Shown: positions 35,568 to 46,556, counted from the stretch's first letter. The stretch: DNA of 64,000 bases from DTKD01 sp964494345 (GCA_964494345.1 CAZBSI010000002.1:124001-188000); one strand, 5' to 3'. Notes: generated by a model from the sequence alone, not told the origin. Numbers and translations are program-made.

Positions 35568-36737
35568 TTACAACCGTTCGATTACACTCGCCCCGTCTTC
35601 AGCAGTGCAGACGTAAAGCGATGGGGAGAGTTGCGTTTTCTTATGATATTCTACGGCAACAACCTCTAGGAATTGTTCCACGTAATCGTCTTTTACCAGA
35701 CTCACAGTACATCCGCCGAACCCCGCGCCTGCCATTCTGCCCGCCAGCGACCCCGGCGCGGCGCGAGTCACTTCCACCATCGCCTCCAACTCCGGGCAAC
35801 TGACCTCATAAAGGTCTCTCGCGGAATCGTGGGATGCGTTCATCAGCCTGCCGAACTCGACAAAATCCCCGTCCTGCAAAACCTGCCTGCTGCGTAGCAC
35901 GCGCTCGTTTTCTCCGACCACATGCGCCACCCGCTTGCCGACCACCTCAGGCAGATCGGATTTATGAGCCTCATACATCTCCGAACTCACATCCCGCAGA
36001 GCCTTAACTTCAGGATACCACCCCGCAAACAGCCTGGCCCCTTCCTCGCACTGGCTTCTGCGCAGGTCGTATTCGCTGTCCACCAACCCCCGCCGCTTCA
36101 TGGTGTCACAGACCACTATCTTAACTCGCGACGTATCCAGCGGCACATACTCATATTCCAAAGTGCGACAGTCCAAAAACAGCGCAGAATCTTTCTTGCC
36201 GAGCCTGGAGATAAACTGATCCATTATCCCCGTATTGACCCCGACGAACTTGTTTTCCGCCTTTTGACCTATCAGAGCCAAATCCGGGCCGCTCATCTCA
36301 AATCCATTGAGAGTCTGCATCAAAAACCCGGTCGCCATCTCAATCGCCGCCGAGCTGGAAAGCCCGGAACCTATCGGCACGTTGCCGTGAATGACCATAT
36401 CCGCGCCGCACAGCGCCACGCCCGACTCCTGCAAAAAGTGGATCACCCCGCGGACATAGTTGCTCCACGTGTTAACGTTGTCGAACTCGATGGAATCCAG
36501 ATCAAACTCGACCAATTGCTCGAAGTTGGCGGAATAGACCGCGATCTTTCTATCCTCGCGCAGCCTGCCCCCCGCCAACACGTCGACATTCACAGCCACC
36601 GGCAGTACGAAGCCATCGTTGTAGTCCGTATGGCTTCCCATTAAGTCAACGCGCCCAGGCCCCTTTACTATTGCTTGCATCGACGATTCGAATATTTTCG
36701 AAAAATCCTCTTTAATACGCCTTATGCGATCAGGCAT
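35568..36737 (-). CDS. galK: Galactokinase
   Basis: 389 residues, the usual size. A GHMP kinase that phosphorylates galactose at C1. Sugar-binding signature GRVDLMGSHTDYNDGFVLP near residue 26 (Ser where most have Glu before HTDY), ATP-binding GNVPIGSGLSSSAAIE, GVNTGIMDQF and the C-terminal GRMAGAGFGGCTVSLV. ATG 36737 gives a canonical N-terminus; upstream extension to 36836 lies inside the neighbour. It overlaps the radical SAM gene by 8 bases. The Asp/Ser differences in the signature leave some room for another sugar. Confidence 0.88.
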   Translation of the reverse strand: MPDRIRRIKEDFSKIFESSMQAIVKGPGRVDLMGSHTDYNDGFVLPVAVNVDVLAGGRLREDRKIAVYSANFEQLVEFDLDSIEFDNVNTWSNYVRGVIHFLQESGVALCGADMVIHGNVPIGSGLSSSAAIEMATGFLMQTLNGFEMSGPDLALIGQKAENKFVGVNTGIMDQFISRLGKKDSALFLDCRTLEYEYVPLDTSRVKIVVCDTMKRRGLVDSEYDLRRSQCEEGARLFAGWYPEVKALRDVSSEMYEAHKSDLPEVVGKRVAHVVGENERVLRSRQVLQDGDFVEFGRLMNASHDSARDLYEVSCPELEAMVEVTRAAPGSLAGRMAGAGFGGCTVSLVKDDYVEQFLEVVAVEYHKKTQLSPSLYVCTAEDGASVIERL

Positions 36738-38235
36738 TATCCTCTGCTTTCCCCTGCGCCGATTTGAGCGACTCCCGTATTCGCTGAGGCACCCTTGCCA
36801 GCGCCTGTGTCCATTCTTTATTTGCTTTCTCGACACGACGGATCAGGATATGCCCATACGCGCTGTAGGCCCACTTTCTCGCCCTGCGCTCGATCTCCCA
36901 GCGCGCCCTCTTCCACTTGCCCTTCAGCAAATTCAAATTGAGCTTCGCCAGAAACTTAAACGAATCCGCCCCGATCAGCAGCCGTATGCACTCACGTATG
37001 CTGTAGAAGCACTTCATAGCTCTGAACGCCTCTCGCTGGAGTTCATACGGGCTTATCTCACGCGGCTCGTATACTACGTGGTGGCCGTCATACAACTGCC
37101 AATCCCTGGTGAGCAGCCGATCCTGTCGTTCTAACTCATGATAGTAGACAGTACCGGGCAGGGGTGTCAAGGTCATAAACTGTACGGTATCAATTTGATG
37201 CTTGATCGCAAATTGTACGGTCTTGCGGATGCTCTGGGTGGTGTCGTTTTCAGCCCCCAAAACGAACATACCGTGGACTATTATCCCGTGCTCATGCAGC
37301 ACGCGCACGGCCTCAGCCATCTGCTCGACGGTCTCTTTTTTGTTGTATTCCTTCAGCGTTTCCTCATCAGCAGACTCAAAGCCGACATACACCACCCAGC
37401 AATTCGACTGCTGAAACAGCCTCATAAGCTCCCTGTCGTGCACAGCATCGGCCCTGATTTGCGCCGACCAGGGCTTTGTCAGCCCCTTCGACATCATAAG
37501 TTCCAACAGCGCCTTGGTGCGTTTCGGATTCGCTACAAAGTTGTCGTCGTAGAAAAAAGTCAATTTCTGTTCGCGGGTGAGCATCTCATCGGCGACACTT
37601 TCGATACTGCGATACCGGCACGCCTTGCCGAACATCCCCGTCACGCTGCAGAAACTACAATCAAACGGGCAGCCTCGCGATGTCTGAACAGGCGAAATGC
37701 TGATCCTCTCCGAACCCTTAATCAACGAAAGATCGGGAAACGGCAGTGAGTCCAGATCCTTCACCCGCCCCCGGTCTTCGTTGTGGATAACCTCGTCGCC
37801 TGCTCTGAACGAAAGTCCTTTTATGTCTTTCAGCCCATCCCCACCCGATTCCAGCGCGTCAACGAGCTCGACTATGGTTTGTTCGCCCTCTCCACGCACG
37901 CAATACTCCCCGTGCTCCAGGGCCTCGTTCGATGAAAAAGTAACGTGAGAGCCACCGAACACAATGGGAATACCCGCCTGCCGGACACGATCAGCGATCC
38001 GGTAGGCTTCCGGCGCGGTGGAGGTGGTAGTGGAGATGCCGACCAAATCGCTCGACAACACTTCGTCGTAGTCGACAGGATGAAAATCCTGGCAGTAGAT
38101 GGAGACTTCTATCCCCTTGTTTCTCAGAATCGCACCGAGAATCGGCAGCCCCAGCCTGGGCAATGGAAAAAGGCTGTAGACGTGAAAGCCCGGTGGGCGA
38201 GGTTCGATAAGAGTGACCTTTCGTATGCGTCTCAA
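36730..38235 (-). CDS. B12-binding-domain radical SAM protein
   Basis: 501 residues. The N-terminal third is a cobalamin-binding-type Rossmann domain (VTLIEPRPPG; IPIVFGGSHVTFSSNEAL). The radical SAM core carries CPFDCSFC in TSRGCPFDCSFCSVTGMFG. The C-terminal 120 residues are basic and helical. Family members methylate or rearrange unactivated carbons in lipids, hopanoids and natural products, usually in anaerobic or envelope pathways. The DxHxxG motif is not seen, so cobalamin may not be held in the base-off form. The start is TTG with GGGGGAG upstream. It sits between galT and galK. Confidence 0.85.
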   Translation of the reverse strand: MRRIRKVTLIEPRPPGFHVYSLFPLPRLGLPILGAILRNKGIEVSIYCQDFHPVDYDEVLSSDLVGISTTTSTAPEAYRIADRVRQAGIPIVFGGSHVTFSSNEALEHGEYCVRGEGEQTIVELVDALESGGDGLKDIKGLSFRAGDEVIHNEDRGRVKDLDSLPFPDLSLIKGSERISISPVQTSRGCPFDCSFCSVTGMFGKACRYRSIESVADEMLTREQKLTFFYDDNFVANPKRTKALLELMMSKGLTKPWSAQIRADAVHDRELMRLFQQSNCWVVYVGFESADEETLKEYNKKETVEQMAEAVRVLHEHGIIVHGMFVLGAENDTTQSIRKTVQFAIKHQIDTVQFMTLTPLPGTVYYHELERQDRLLTRDWQLYDGHHVVYEPREISPYELQREAFRAMKCFYSIRECIRLLIGADSFKFLAKLNLNLLKGKWKRARWEIERRARKWAYSAYGHILIRRVEKANKEWTQALARVPQRIRESLKSAQGKAEDNA

Positions 38236-38294
38236 AGCGCTCCCCCTCTTTTCCTCGCCCCGTACGGTTGGTTATGAGTATAGGAGCCGGCCGC

Positions 38295-39305
38295 CTATAA
38301 TTGGTCGCTGGTTATAAACGTGTCCTGTATTGTGCTCGGCGCCGCTTCCCGAAGTTCCGCGGCTTTTTCCTCGGCTATGGTATCGTTTATATACGACCCC
38401 GCTCCGCTTTCACAGCCCGCCAGATATTTCAGCTTCGTCTTAGTCCGCAGGGGCGGATGGAACTCAATATGGTAATGATAATACCCATAATCCCGCCCGT
38501 CAGTCGGCGCCTGGTGCATAATCATCATATAGGGTTGGGATATTCCCCACAGATTGTCATATTTCAGCAGCACGGCCTTAAGAATCGCGGCAAGGTCGGC
38601 CCGTTCTGTATCATCAAAATCGAGCATAGTCTGCCGGTGATTGCGAGAAAATACATACACCTCGTAAGGATATCGAGCAAAGAACGGGATCATCGCCACA
38701 AACGAGTCGTTTTCGACGACGATCCTGCGCCTGTCCTTCAGCTCTTCGGCGATAATATCGCAGAACAAGCATCTGCCGGTGCGATTCTGATGTTTCAGCG
38801 CGGAGTCAAGCTCCCGTTGAATCTTAGGAGGAATGAACGGAAACGCGTATATCTGCCCGTGCGGGTGAGTCAGAGTCACCCCGATATCCTTGCCTTTATT
38901 CTCGAAAATCAGCACGTAGTCTATAAAATCACGACCGCTGAGGTCCTTAAATCGATCAGTCCACACATCGATCAGGTTTTGCATCTCCTGCAAAGAGGCG
39001 TCGGTGAGTGTGCCGCCGTGGCGGGATGTATAGCAGACCACTTCACAAATCCCATGAGCCGGTCGAACTTTATAAAGTTCGCTGCCTTCCACTGCAGGCT
39101 CGGGCGCAGGGTGTTGCAAAGAGGGAAACTTATTCTCAAAAGTGACTATTTCATAGTCCGGCTGCGGGATCTCCGTAGGAAACGCGCCGGGCTTGGTCGG
39201 GCACAGCGGGCAATAGTCGTCCGGGGGAAGAAAAGTTCTGTCCTGCCGGTGTGTTGCAGTTATAACCCATTCCTCTAAAATGGGATGCCATCTCAATTCA
39301 GACAC
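38295..39305 (-). CDS. galT: Galactose-1-phosphate uridylyltransferase
   Basis: 336 residues. GalT exchanges UMP between UDP-glucose and galactose 1-phosphate. Zinc cysteines DDYCPLCPTKPGAF, the nucleotide-binding FENKFPSL, and the active site GVTLTHPHGQIYAFPFIP with the uridylylated histidine (HPH). The C-terminal half repeats the HIT fold (YYHYHIEFHPP). GTG 39305 is chosen: GGAGG stands eight bases before it and it overlaps the stop of the small gene upstream (TAGTG). Works with GalK; galE is not in the window. Confidence 0.92.
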   Translation of the reverse strand: MSELRWHPILEEWVITATHRQDRTFLPPDDYCPLCPTKPGAFPTEIPQPDYEIVTFENKFPSLQHPAPEPAVEGSELYKVRPAHGICEVVCYTSRHGGTLTDASLQEMQNLIDVWTDRFKDLSGRDFIDYVLIFENKGKDIGVTLTHPHGQIYAFPFIPPKIQRELDSALKHQNRTGRCLFCDIIAEELKDRRRIVVENDSFVAMIPFFARYPYEVYVFSRNHRQTMLDFDDTERADLAAILKAVLLKYDNLWGISQPYMMIMHQAPTDGRDYGYYHYHIEFHPPLRTKTKLKYLAGCESGAGSYINDTIAEEKAAELREAAPSTIQDTFITSDQL

Positions 39306-39427
39306 TAATCCCGCCCTCCGTCGCATTCGCACTCGCCTGATGGGTCCTCGACCTCTGCGTCATCAAACGTAAAGTATATGAGATACCTGCCGTCCTCCAG
39401 CCTGATCTCCTCTTTTTTCATCGCCAT
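39305..39427 (-). CDS. Small acidic 40-residue protein coupled to galT
   Basis: Not a recognised family. It begins MAMKKEEIRLEDGRYLIYF and ends ECECDGGRD. The ATG at 39427 has GAGGT about 11 bases upstream and starts 3 bases after the nucleotidyltransferase stop. Its TAG shares a base with the GTG of galT, so translation is probably coupled. The tight fit between two genes, a ribosome site and the charged, codon-like composition argue for a real gene. Two cysteines near the C-terminus might bind metal. It may equally be a leader that only sets galT translation. Confidence 0.65.
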   Translation of the reverse strand: MAMKKEEIRLEDGRYLIYFTFDDAEVEDPSGECECDGGRD

Positions 39428-39430
39428 AAA

Positions 39431-40198
39431 TTATCTACCTCGCAGAATCTGTTCGATCGCCTGAAGCTGCTGTGGGGTGTTTACACCCATAAGCTCAGCA
39501 GGGTCACACTCCACAGTCGAAACTCTCCGATTTTGTTCGATGGCAACACGAACCATATCCGTCAGGTTATATTCACCAGCCTCGTTGACGGCCATTTGCT
39601 CGATATTGCCAAACAGCCAGCGTGAATCGCACGCGTAAATGCCGCCGTTGACCTCGCGGATCGCTTTCTGAGCCTCATCAGCACACTTCTCTTCGACTAC
39701 CCCGGCCACACAACCTGCCCCATCTCGCATGATTCTTCCATAGCCAAAGGGGTCATCGAGAGTTGCGGAGGCCAGGGTGATGGCAGCTTCGGAACGAGTA
39801 TGCTCAAGGCGCATTCTATTCACAGTGTCCGAAGTGAACAAGGGGCTGTCACCGCACATAATTATCAGCGTGCCATCGAAGTCTCTAAAAGCATTCTTAG
39901 CACACGCCACCGCATGCCCGGAGCCTTTTTGCTCAGTTTGCTCCACGTATCCGACTTCGGAACCGACCTCGTCGATCACTGCGGATGCGCCGAAGCCGAC
40001 TATGAGGGTAATATCATCGACACCCGCGCCGGTCAGCGCATCGATGACATAGCCCACCAGCGGCTTGCCAAGCGCCTTGCGAAGCACCTTCGGAAACGGA
40101 TCCCCAGATTCTGCGGCAAATCGCGACCCTCTGCCGGCTGCCAGCACCAATCCTGCAGATTTATTGTCGGGGCAGAACATTGCGATACCACTGCCCAT
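39431..40198 (-). CDS. GlmU-type nucleotidyltransferase, N-terminal domain only
   Basis: About 250-255 residues. An NTP-transferase domain like the uridylyltransferase half of GlmU: LVLAAGRGSRFAAESGDPFPKVLRKALGKP (G-rich loop and catalytic Lys region), QKGSGHAVACAKNAF, IIMCGDSPLF with the metal aspartate, and REVNGGIYACDS. The left-handed beta-helix of GlmU is missing, so it should not acetylate. The product may be UDP-GlcNAc, UDP-glucose or UDP-galactose. Start is ATG 40198 or 40180; both overlap the upstream gene. It lies in the galactose gene run, 3 bases before the small coupled gene. Confidence 0.85.
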   Translation of the reverse strand: MGSGIAMFCPDNKSAGLVLAAGRGSRFAAESGDPFPKVLRKALGKPLVGYVIDALTGAGVDDITLIVGFGASAVIDEVGSEVGYVEQTEQKGSGHAVACAKNAFRDFDGTLIIMCGDSPLFTSDTVNRMRLEHTRSEAAITLASATLDDPFGYGRIMRDGAGCVAGVVEEKCADEAQKAIREVNGGIYACDSRWLFGNIEQMAVNEAGEYNLTDMVRVAIEQNRRVSTVECDPAELMGVNTPQQLQAIEQILRGR

Positions 40199-41312
40199 CG
40201 GGTTTCAATTCACGAATATCCACCGCACCGCCGGTTTCCGACACCGAGACATAGTTGCCGCTCTTCAGCGGATAAATGAGGCAATCTCGTAAGGCGTCAC
40301 GCCAGGCTTTGTCTTTATCCGTGTTGTGTTTGGAGAGATCGAAGATGGGTTTAGACTTACCCGTAGCCAAATCGAACTGGAACGCGCCATTATAGTTTGT
40401 GTAGTCGATTGTCTTGGGCACTTTCGGCCATATACTCAGGTCGATGCCGTTCGGCTGTTCGACGAGCCTGGCTGCGACCTGGTCGTAGGTCAAGACTTGC
40501 AGTTTCTGGTTGACGCTGCAGATGATTAGGACCTGTGTCGGTGACGGCCAGATTCCCTCGATTCGACCCGGCACATCGTTAAGCTCGAACATTTTAACCA
40601 TCGAGCCTGTCTCGGCATCGGCCAAATAATAGGCGCGACCGCCGCTCATCTCAGGATCAGCAACCGAGAAGACAAACGTCCCGCCACCATAGTCGATTCC
40701 CGTATCCTTAAACAGGTTGTCCTTGTCGCCGCCGGGGATAGGTATTGCCTGACCGATCATCGAACACTCTTTGCCATTTACGTTGTATGCCGCCACAGAG
40801 GCAGGTTCTTCGTCGGTGAGGGCGACAAACTTTGAAGCAGTGTTTGGCCAGCAGACTATTCTCTCGATATCAGAGCCATAAACCGGCTCGCCCGTTACTT
40901 TGGCCTCCACCGCATCCACCATAATAAACCCGGCCCCCTGCAGCGGGTCGGTGATGCTGGTAAAGCACGCCCGCAGTGTGCGGTTGTCGGCCCAGCTTAT
41001 ATAATTGACCTCAATCCCATCCGGCAGAGCGCAGGATTTGCCGGAATGATCGTTAAAATTGACTATTCTGATGGCCGAGTGCGCAGTGTTCGAAGAGTGT
41101 TGCCTGCTGTTCCATGCTCCTGCCCAAAGGGCGCCGGCGGGGTTTACGGCCTGCGCACCCAACTCGCCATAACTTCGCACGCTTTTCCAATCGGCGAAAG
41201 AACCGATTGGGCCAGGCACGATCTTGGGCGGGGGGTTGCTAATTCGCCACACAAGCGCGACCGCAACCAGCACAAATATCACGTATAACGGCAATCTGTT
41301 GTTCTTGTTCAT
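40161..41312 (-). CDS. Membrane-anchored protein of unknown function (possible beta-propeller)
   Basis: 383 residues. One N-terminal membrane anchor (about 9-25) followed by an exported domain with repeated short beta-strand patterns and W/Y-rich turns (ALWAGAWNSR, WADNRTLRACF, RIVCWPNTASKFVAL, GIWPSPTQVLII), suggestive of a WD/TolB-like beta-propeller. No catalytic motif is seen and I do not recognise the family. It overlaps the nucleotidyltransferase gene at its 3' end and starts 6 bases after the SIS gene, so it belongs to the same operon. Confidence 0.65.
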   Translation of the reverse strand: MNKNNRLPLYVIFVLVAVALVWRISNPPPKIVPGPIGSFADWKSVRSYGELGAQAVNPAGALWAGAWNSRQHSSNTAHSAIRIVNFNDHSGKSCALPDGIEVNYISWADNRTLRACFTSITDPLQGAGFIMVDAVEAKVTGEPVYGSDIERIVCWPNTASKFVALTDEEPASVAAYNVNGKECSMIGQAIPIPGGDKDNLFKDTGIDYGGGTFVFSVADPEMSGGRAYYLADAETGSMVKMFELNDVPGRIEGIWPSPTQVLIICSVNQKLQVLTYDQVAARLVEQPNGIDLSIWPKVPKTIDYTNYNGAFQFDLATGKSKPIFDLSKHNTDKDKAWRDALRDCLIYPLKSGNYVSVSETGGAVDIRELKPDGQWYRNVLPRQ

Positions 41313-41318
41313 ATTGGC

Positions 41319-42032
41319 TTAAAGGCCTCTCACTCGATTAATATACCTCGCCAGCAATTTTTCGTTATGCTCGTCGCTGCCGTCGAGATTTGCGCTGATA
41401 AACACCGGCGGCGTCTCTCCTGCTTTGATCAGGTTCTCTATAGTCTGAGCCACCATCGACTCCACGATAAACATACCCGCCAACCCCGAGGTCGGGCAGG
41501 CGCGTCCCGGTAGTCCCTCTATTTCCAGAATCGCATCTCCCGCAACGCCGCAGTTGTCTATGACGATATCCGCGATCTCAAACAACCGCTTTCCGCTCGA
41601 ATGGCGCGAACCAACAGACTTCGAGTGCGCAAGCGACGTGATAGCGATAGTCTTGATCCCACGCTCCCTGCACCAAAGCGCCGTCTCGACCGGCATAGCG
41701 TTGCGACCGGAGTTGGAGACAATAACGACCACGCATCCGGGGGTAATATTATAATTCTTCAGAACGGTTTCCGCATACCCTTCGACGCGTTCGGCCCTGC
41801 CGAACGTTTTGTCCTCGATCACGTCGACCGCAGCAAGTCCCCCAGCCCGGTAGTAGCCTTCCATAGCTATCGCAATCGAGTGTCCGCTGCCCAAAAAATA
41901 CACGATCCGGTCGTGTTTAACACACTCCGCCAGCGCCTGTGCAGCCTTCGATATGCCCTCCTGCTGGGTGTCCGCTATGCGAGCCAGCAGATCATTCACG
42001 GTCTGATAATATCTTTCCGAACTTGTAGCCAT
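41319..42032 (-). CDS. SIS-domain sugar-phosphate-binding protein
   Basis: 237 residues. One SIS (sugar isomerase) domain with YFLGSGHSIAIAMEGYYRAG and VVIVSNSGRNAMPVETAL, the phosphosugar-binding Ser/Thr loops. Such proteins isomerise sugar phosphates or act as sensors. The first 30 residues are helical (SERYYQTVNDLLARI), like the UPF0309 group. ATG 42032 is favoured, eight bases after GGAGGTG. It is the first gene of the galactose-type operon read right to left and diverges from the NYN-domain gene. Confidence 0.85.
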   Translation of the reverse strand: MATSSERYYQTVNDLLARIADTQQEGISKAAQALAECVKHDRIVYFLGSGHSIAIAMEGYYRAGGLAAVDVIEDKTFGRAERVEGYAETVLKNYNITPGCVVVIVSNSGRNAMPVETALWCRERGIKTIAITSLAHSKSVGSRHSSGKRLFEIADIVIDNCGVAGDAILEIEGLPGRACPTSGLAGMFIVESMVAQTIENLIKAGETPPVFISANLDGSDEHNEKLLARYINRVRGL

Positions 42033-42200
42033 TATCAACCCACCTCCACCGTGATTATCCCACCATTCTCCTCCGAGGTCAATGCGACCTGTGGGAGGAA
42101 ATGCCCATCAAATCGGAGAACACATACGGTACCTCACATTATAATCCGCTTGTTTTATACCAAAGCTGCCAAAAAAGGCAGCCAAATCAGGAGGCCTGTT

Positions 42201-43409
42201 ATGGCTAACGTTTATGTGGCAGTAGATGTTCAAAATTTGGAAACCAGCGCCGAGGAATATGGTCAAACGGTGCCGATCGGCGCGATATTGGACCGGGTCA
42301 AAGTTGAAGGTTATCCTGTCGTTTTGAAAGCCTACGCCGATTGGGCGGAGCCTCGTATTAGAGACCGAATGGCGGAATATCAGGCTTATGGTTTTGAATT
42401 AGTCCAGTTAATGAGCAACAGCCGCGGCAAAAACGCCGGTGACATTATGCTTGTGCTCGATGTGATGGAATCGCTGCATCTGCCGGAGTGTCCTGATGTT
42501 TATGTAGTTGTATCAGGAGACGGCGATTTTGTGCCCCTGGCCCCCAAATTGCGCAGAAAACTCAAGCAATTTATAGCGATGGGGTTCGGCGCGAGTAGCA
42601 ACACCCTGTTGCAGGGTTTGTGCGATCAATTTATCTTTTTGGACGCCCTGGTTGCGGATTTCGAACAGCAGCGCCGCATTAAGTTCCAGATTCCTTCTTT
42701 AGACGAATCCGCCGCATCAGCCCAGACCGCATCGGAGCAGGAAACTGTTGACGAAGAACCGGAGGCGGTGTCTCCTGTAACAGCCATCAATGATCAACCC
42801 GAACCAGTTCAGGCGGAACCGCCCAGAATATTAGACTCAGGCATACCCGAACCAGACTACACCGACGTCAAGCAAACCGCTTTGTACTACAGGCGAGTGT
42901 TGCAGGAATACAAAAGAGTCCGAGTGGAGTCGTTTTATCATCGGGAAAAACTTATCAGTCGCGCATGGGATATTATGGAAGACAGCGGCGGATATGTTCT
43001 GCTGCAGGATTTGTTCGACGAGTTGCGCGACTTCGCCGACTACAATAGCTATGGCATCTACCCCAGAGGAATCGAGGTCATCCTTCGCACCCTGTATATC
43101 GCCAGATGCTTCGACCTGGAAGGCGAAAGCCACGGTTTCAGCCTGCAGGCAAGAGTATGTCCGGGGCCGGAGATAGATGCGAGCGCTGCGCTGGACATGA
43201 TGAACGAGACCTACGTTCGCGGTATGATAATGGCCTTGCCGGATATTCATCTGGAGTTGGATGGATTAGCTCACTTGCTTATGGACAAGGTAACACCGGA
43301 AACGACAGCCAAGACGCGCGAAATCATAAAGAAAGTCAGGCCGTTTTATGGCGAACCGACCGCTTTTGGCCAGGCATTCGAAGAAGCGCAAGGTTCTCCG
43401 GAGCCGTAG
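42201..43409 (+). CDS. NYN-domain (PIN-like) putative ribonuclease
   Basis: 402 residues. The N-terminal NYN/LabA-like domain (about 1-150) has YVAVDVQNLE with the first acidic residue, NSRGKNAGDIMLVLDVME and VVSGDGDFVPLAPKLR, the metal-site aspartates of PIN-like nucleases. A linker rich in Glu, Pro and Gln (about 170-225) leads to a helical C-terminal part (about 235-400) that may be a winged helix. NYN proteins usually cut RNA. Start fixed by AGGAGG six bases before ATG 42201; a long in-frame extension to 41601 is antisense to the SIS gene and is rejected. It converges on the ABC transporter. Confidence 0.85.
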   Translation: MANVYVAVDVQNLETSAEEYGQTVPIGAILDRVKVEGYPVVLKAYADWAEPRIRDRMAEYQAYGFELVQLMSNSRGKNAGDIMLVLDVMESLHLPECPDVYVVVSGDGDFVPLAPKLRRKLKQFIAMGFGASSNTLLQGLCDQFIFLDALVADFEQQRRIKFQIPSLDESAASAQTASEQETVDEEPEAVSPVTAINDQPEPVQAEPPRILDSGIPEPDYTDVKQTALYYRRVLQEYKRVRVESFYHREKLISRAWDIMEDSGGYVLLQDLFDELRDFADYNSYGIYPRGIEVILRTLYIARCFDLEGESHGFSLQARVCPGPEIDASAALDMMNETYVRGMIMALPDIHLELDGLAHLLMDKVTPETTAKTREIIKKVRPFYGEPTAFGQAFEEAQGSPEP

Positions 43410-43412
43410 CCC

Positions 43413-44720
43413 TTATTCGGCCCGGCCCGGCAAGACAAGCTCCGGTTGCAGCAACTCGCTGCTGTCGTCGTAGCTGAGAATCTCGGCGTAACGACCCCAC
43501 TCGATGATAAGGTCAAGCTGCCGTTCGGCCTCTTCGGGTGGGAAGTCGAGTTCGAGCGCGGTGAGAGCGATGTCGCGTTCCAGCAGAGAGTTGTCCGCCG
43601 CGTCCAGCATCCTGAGCAGCCACTGGAATAACGGCAGTCGCCTGATGCGGGAGGCGAATATCTCCTTGCGAGCGAGGATCCTCGCTTCTGCAAACGTTTC
43701 GCCGAGGGGGGTAAGAGTAATATCTCCCTCGGCCAGCGTGGCGAAGCCCAGCAGTTCTGCGGCTTCGGTTAGTCTCAGCAGGCTATCGGAATCCGCTCGC
43801 AGTTCTTCGGCGAGTCGGAATATATCCGCGGCGCGGCCGGGCATCTCATAAATTCGTTCCAGCATACCTGTCAGATCGCCAATAGCAATATCCGGCAGTT
43901 CTCGCGCTCCACCCGGTTCCCCAGGCGCCGAGCCAACCTCGACATGTTCCGGCTGGGTTTGGCCGGCTAAAGTGGCGTATACCTTGTCGACAATATTGGC
44001 GAACTTCGCCGACTTTCGCCTGCGCGGGTGCAGCATATCCACCACGACGTCTGCCACCACCCGGCCCGGATTCTTCTCCATAACCACAATTCGATCCGAC
44101 ATAAAGACAGCCTCTTCGATGTTGTGAGTCACCATCAAAATCGCTTTTGTAGGAATATCCCCGCTCGCCCAAAGTTCAAGAAGCTCGCTGCGCAGCGATT
44201 CGGCACTTAGCACATCCAGCGCTGAGAATGGCTCGTCTAGACATAGAAGCTCGGGTTCCACGGCCATCGCCCTCGCAAACCCAACCTTTTGCCGCATTCC
44301 GCCGGACAATTCCCTCGGATACGCCGTCTCGAATCCGTCCAAACCTACCCTGTCTATAAGTTCCAGCGCCCTGTGGGTTCGGTCTTCCTGCGCAACTCCG
44401 CGTGCCTTCAGCGCTACCTCCACGTTTTGCTGAACCGTCAACCACGGGAACAGCGCGAACGTCTGAAAGACTATCGTCGCGTGCGGGTTGACCCCGACCA
44501 CCGGCTCCCCGCGATACAATACAGTGCCCTCACTCGGTTTTTGCAGGCCGGTTACTATTCTTAAAAGGGTGCTTTTGCCGCAGCCCGACGGCCCCAACAG
44601 CACCACAAACTCGCCATCGTTCACGGTGAGATTAACATCCCGCACAGCGGTAAATTCTTTTCTGCCGGTGTGAAATCTCTGCGTCACACCCCGGACTTTA
44701 ACCAGCGCTTCGTTAGGCAT
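43413..44720 (-). CDS. ABC transporter ATPase with fused AAA-associated C-terminal domain
   Basis: 435 residues. The first 250 are an ABC ATPase of the nitrate/sulfonate/taurine type: Walker A GPSGCGKST (about 43-51), Q-loop FQTFALFPWLTV, signature LSGGMRQKV, Walker B LLCLDEPFSALD. Residues from about 290 on match the extra AAA-associated domain of this subgroup (LLRLTEAAELLGFATLAEGD; LLQPELV). The substrate is not fixed by the ATPase. It follows the permease by 4 bases. No substrate-binding protein gene is next to it. Confidence 0.9.
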   Translation of the reverse strand: MPNEALVKVRGVTQRFHTGRKEFTAVRDVNLTVNDGEFVVLLGPSGCGKSTLLRIVTGLQKPSEGTVLYRGEPVVGVNPHATIVFQTFALFPWLTVQQNVEVALKARGVAQEDRTHRALELIDRVGLDGFETAYPRELSGGMRQKVGFARAMAVEPELLCLDEPFSALDVLSAESLRSELLELWASGDIPTKAILMVTHNIEEAVFMSDRIVVMEKNPGRVVADVVVDMLHPRRRKSAKFANIVDKVYATLAGQTQPEHVEVGSAPGEPGGARELPDIAIGDLTGMLERIYEMPGRAADIFRLAEELRADSDSLLRLTEAAELLGFATLAEGDITLTPLGETFAEARILARKEIFASRIRRLPLFQWLLRMLDAADNSLLERDIALTALELDFPPEEAERQLDLIIEWGRYAEILSYDDSSELLQPELVLPGRAE

Positions 44721-44724
44721 ATTC

Positions 44725-46443
<1,719 letters not shown>

Positions 46444-46504
46444 GCGTATAATCCTTTCTTCGGTGACCTACGCATAAACCCGGAGTTATGTCTGTTCGAG
46501 TTGA

Positions 46505-46556
46505 GAATCAAAAAGCACCTCCGCTGCTCGCTTACGGCGTGGCGGGATCAGGTGCT
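46505..46556 (-). terminator. Intrinsic terminator/attenuator in the transporter leader
   Basis: On the minus strand AGCACCT (46556-46550) pairs with AGGTGCT (46520-46514). An inner CCGC/GCGG lengthens the stem, and a run of T follows (46514-46505). It stands between the small leader ORF and the permease start (about 60 bases further), the usual place for an attenuator. Confidence 0.8.

Noticed and set aside
41601..42200. N-terminal extension of the NYN protein
   Set aside because: It is antisense to the SIS gene, and the AGGAGG plus ATG at 42201 starts exactly at the NYN domain.
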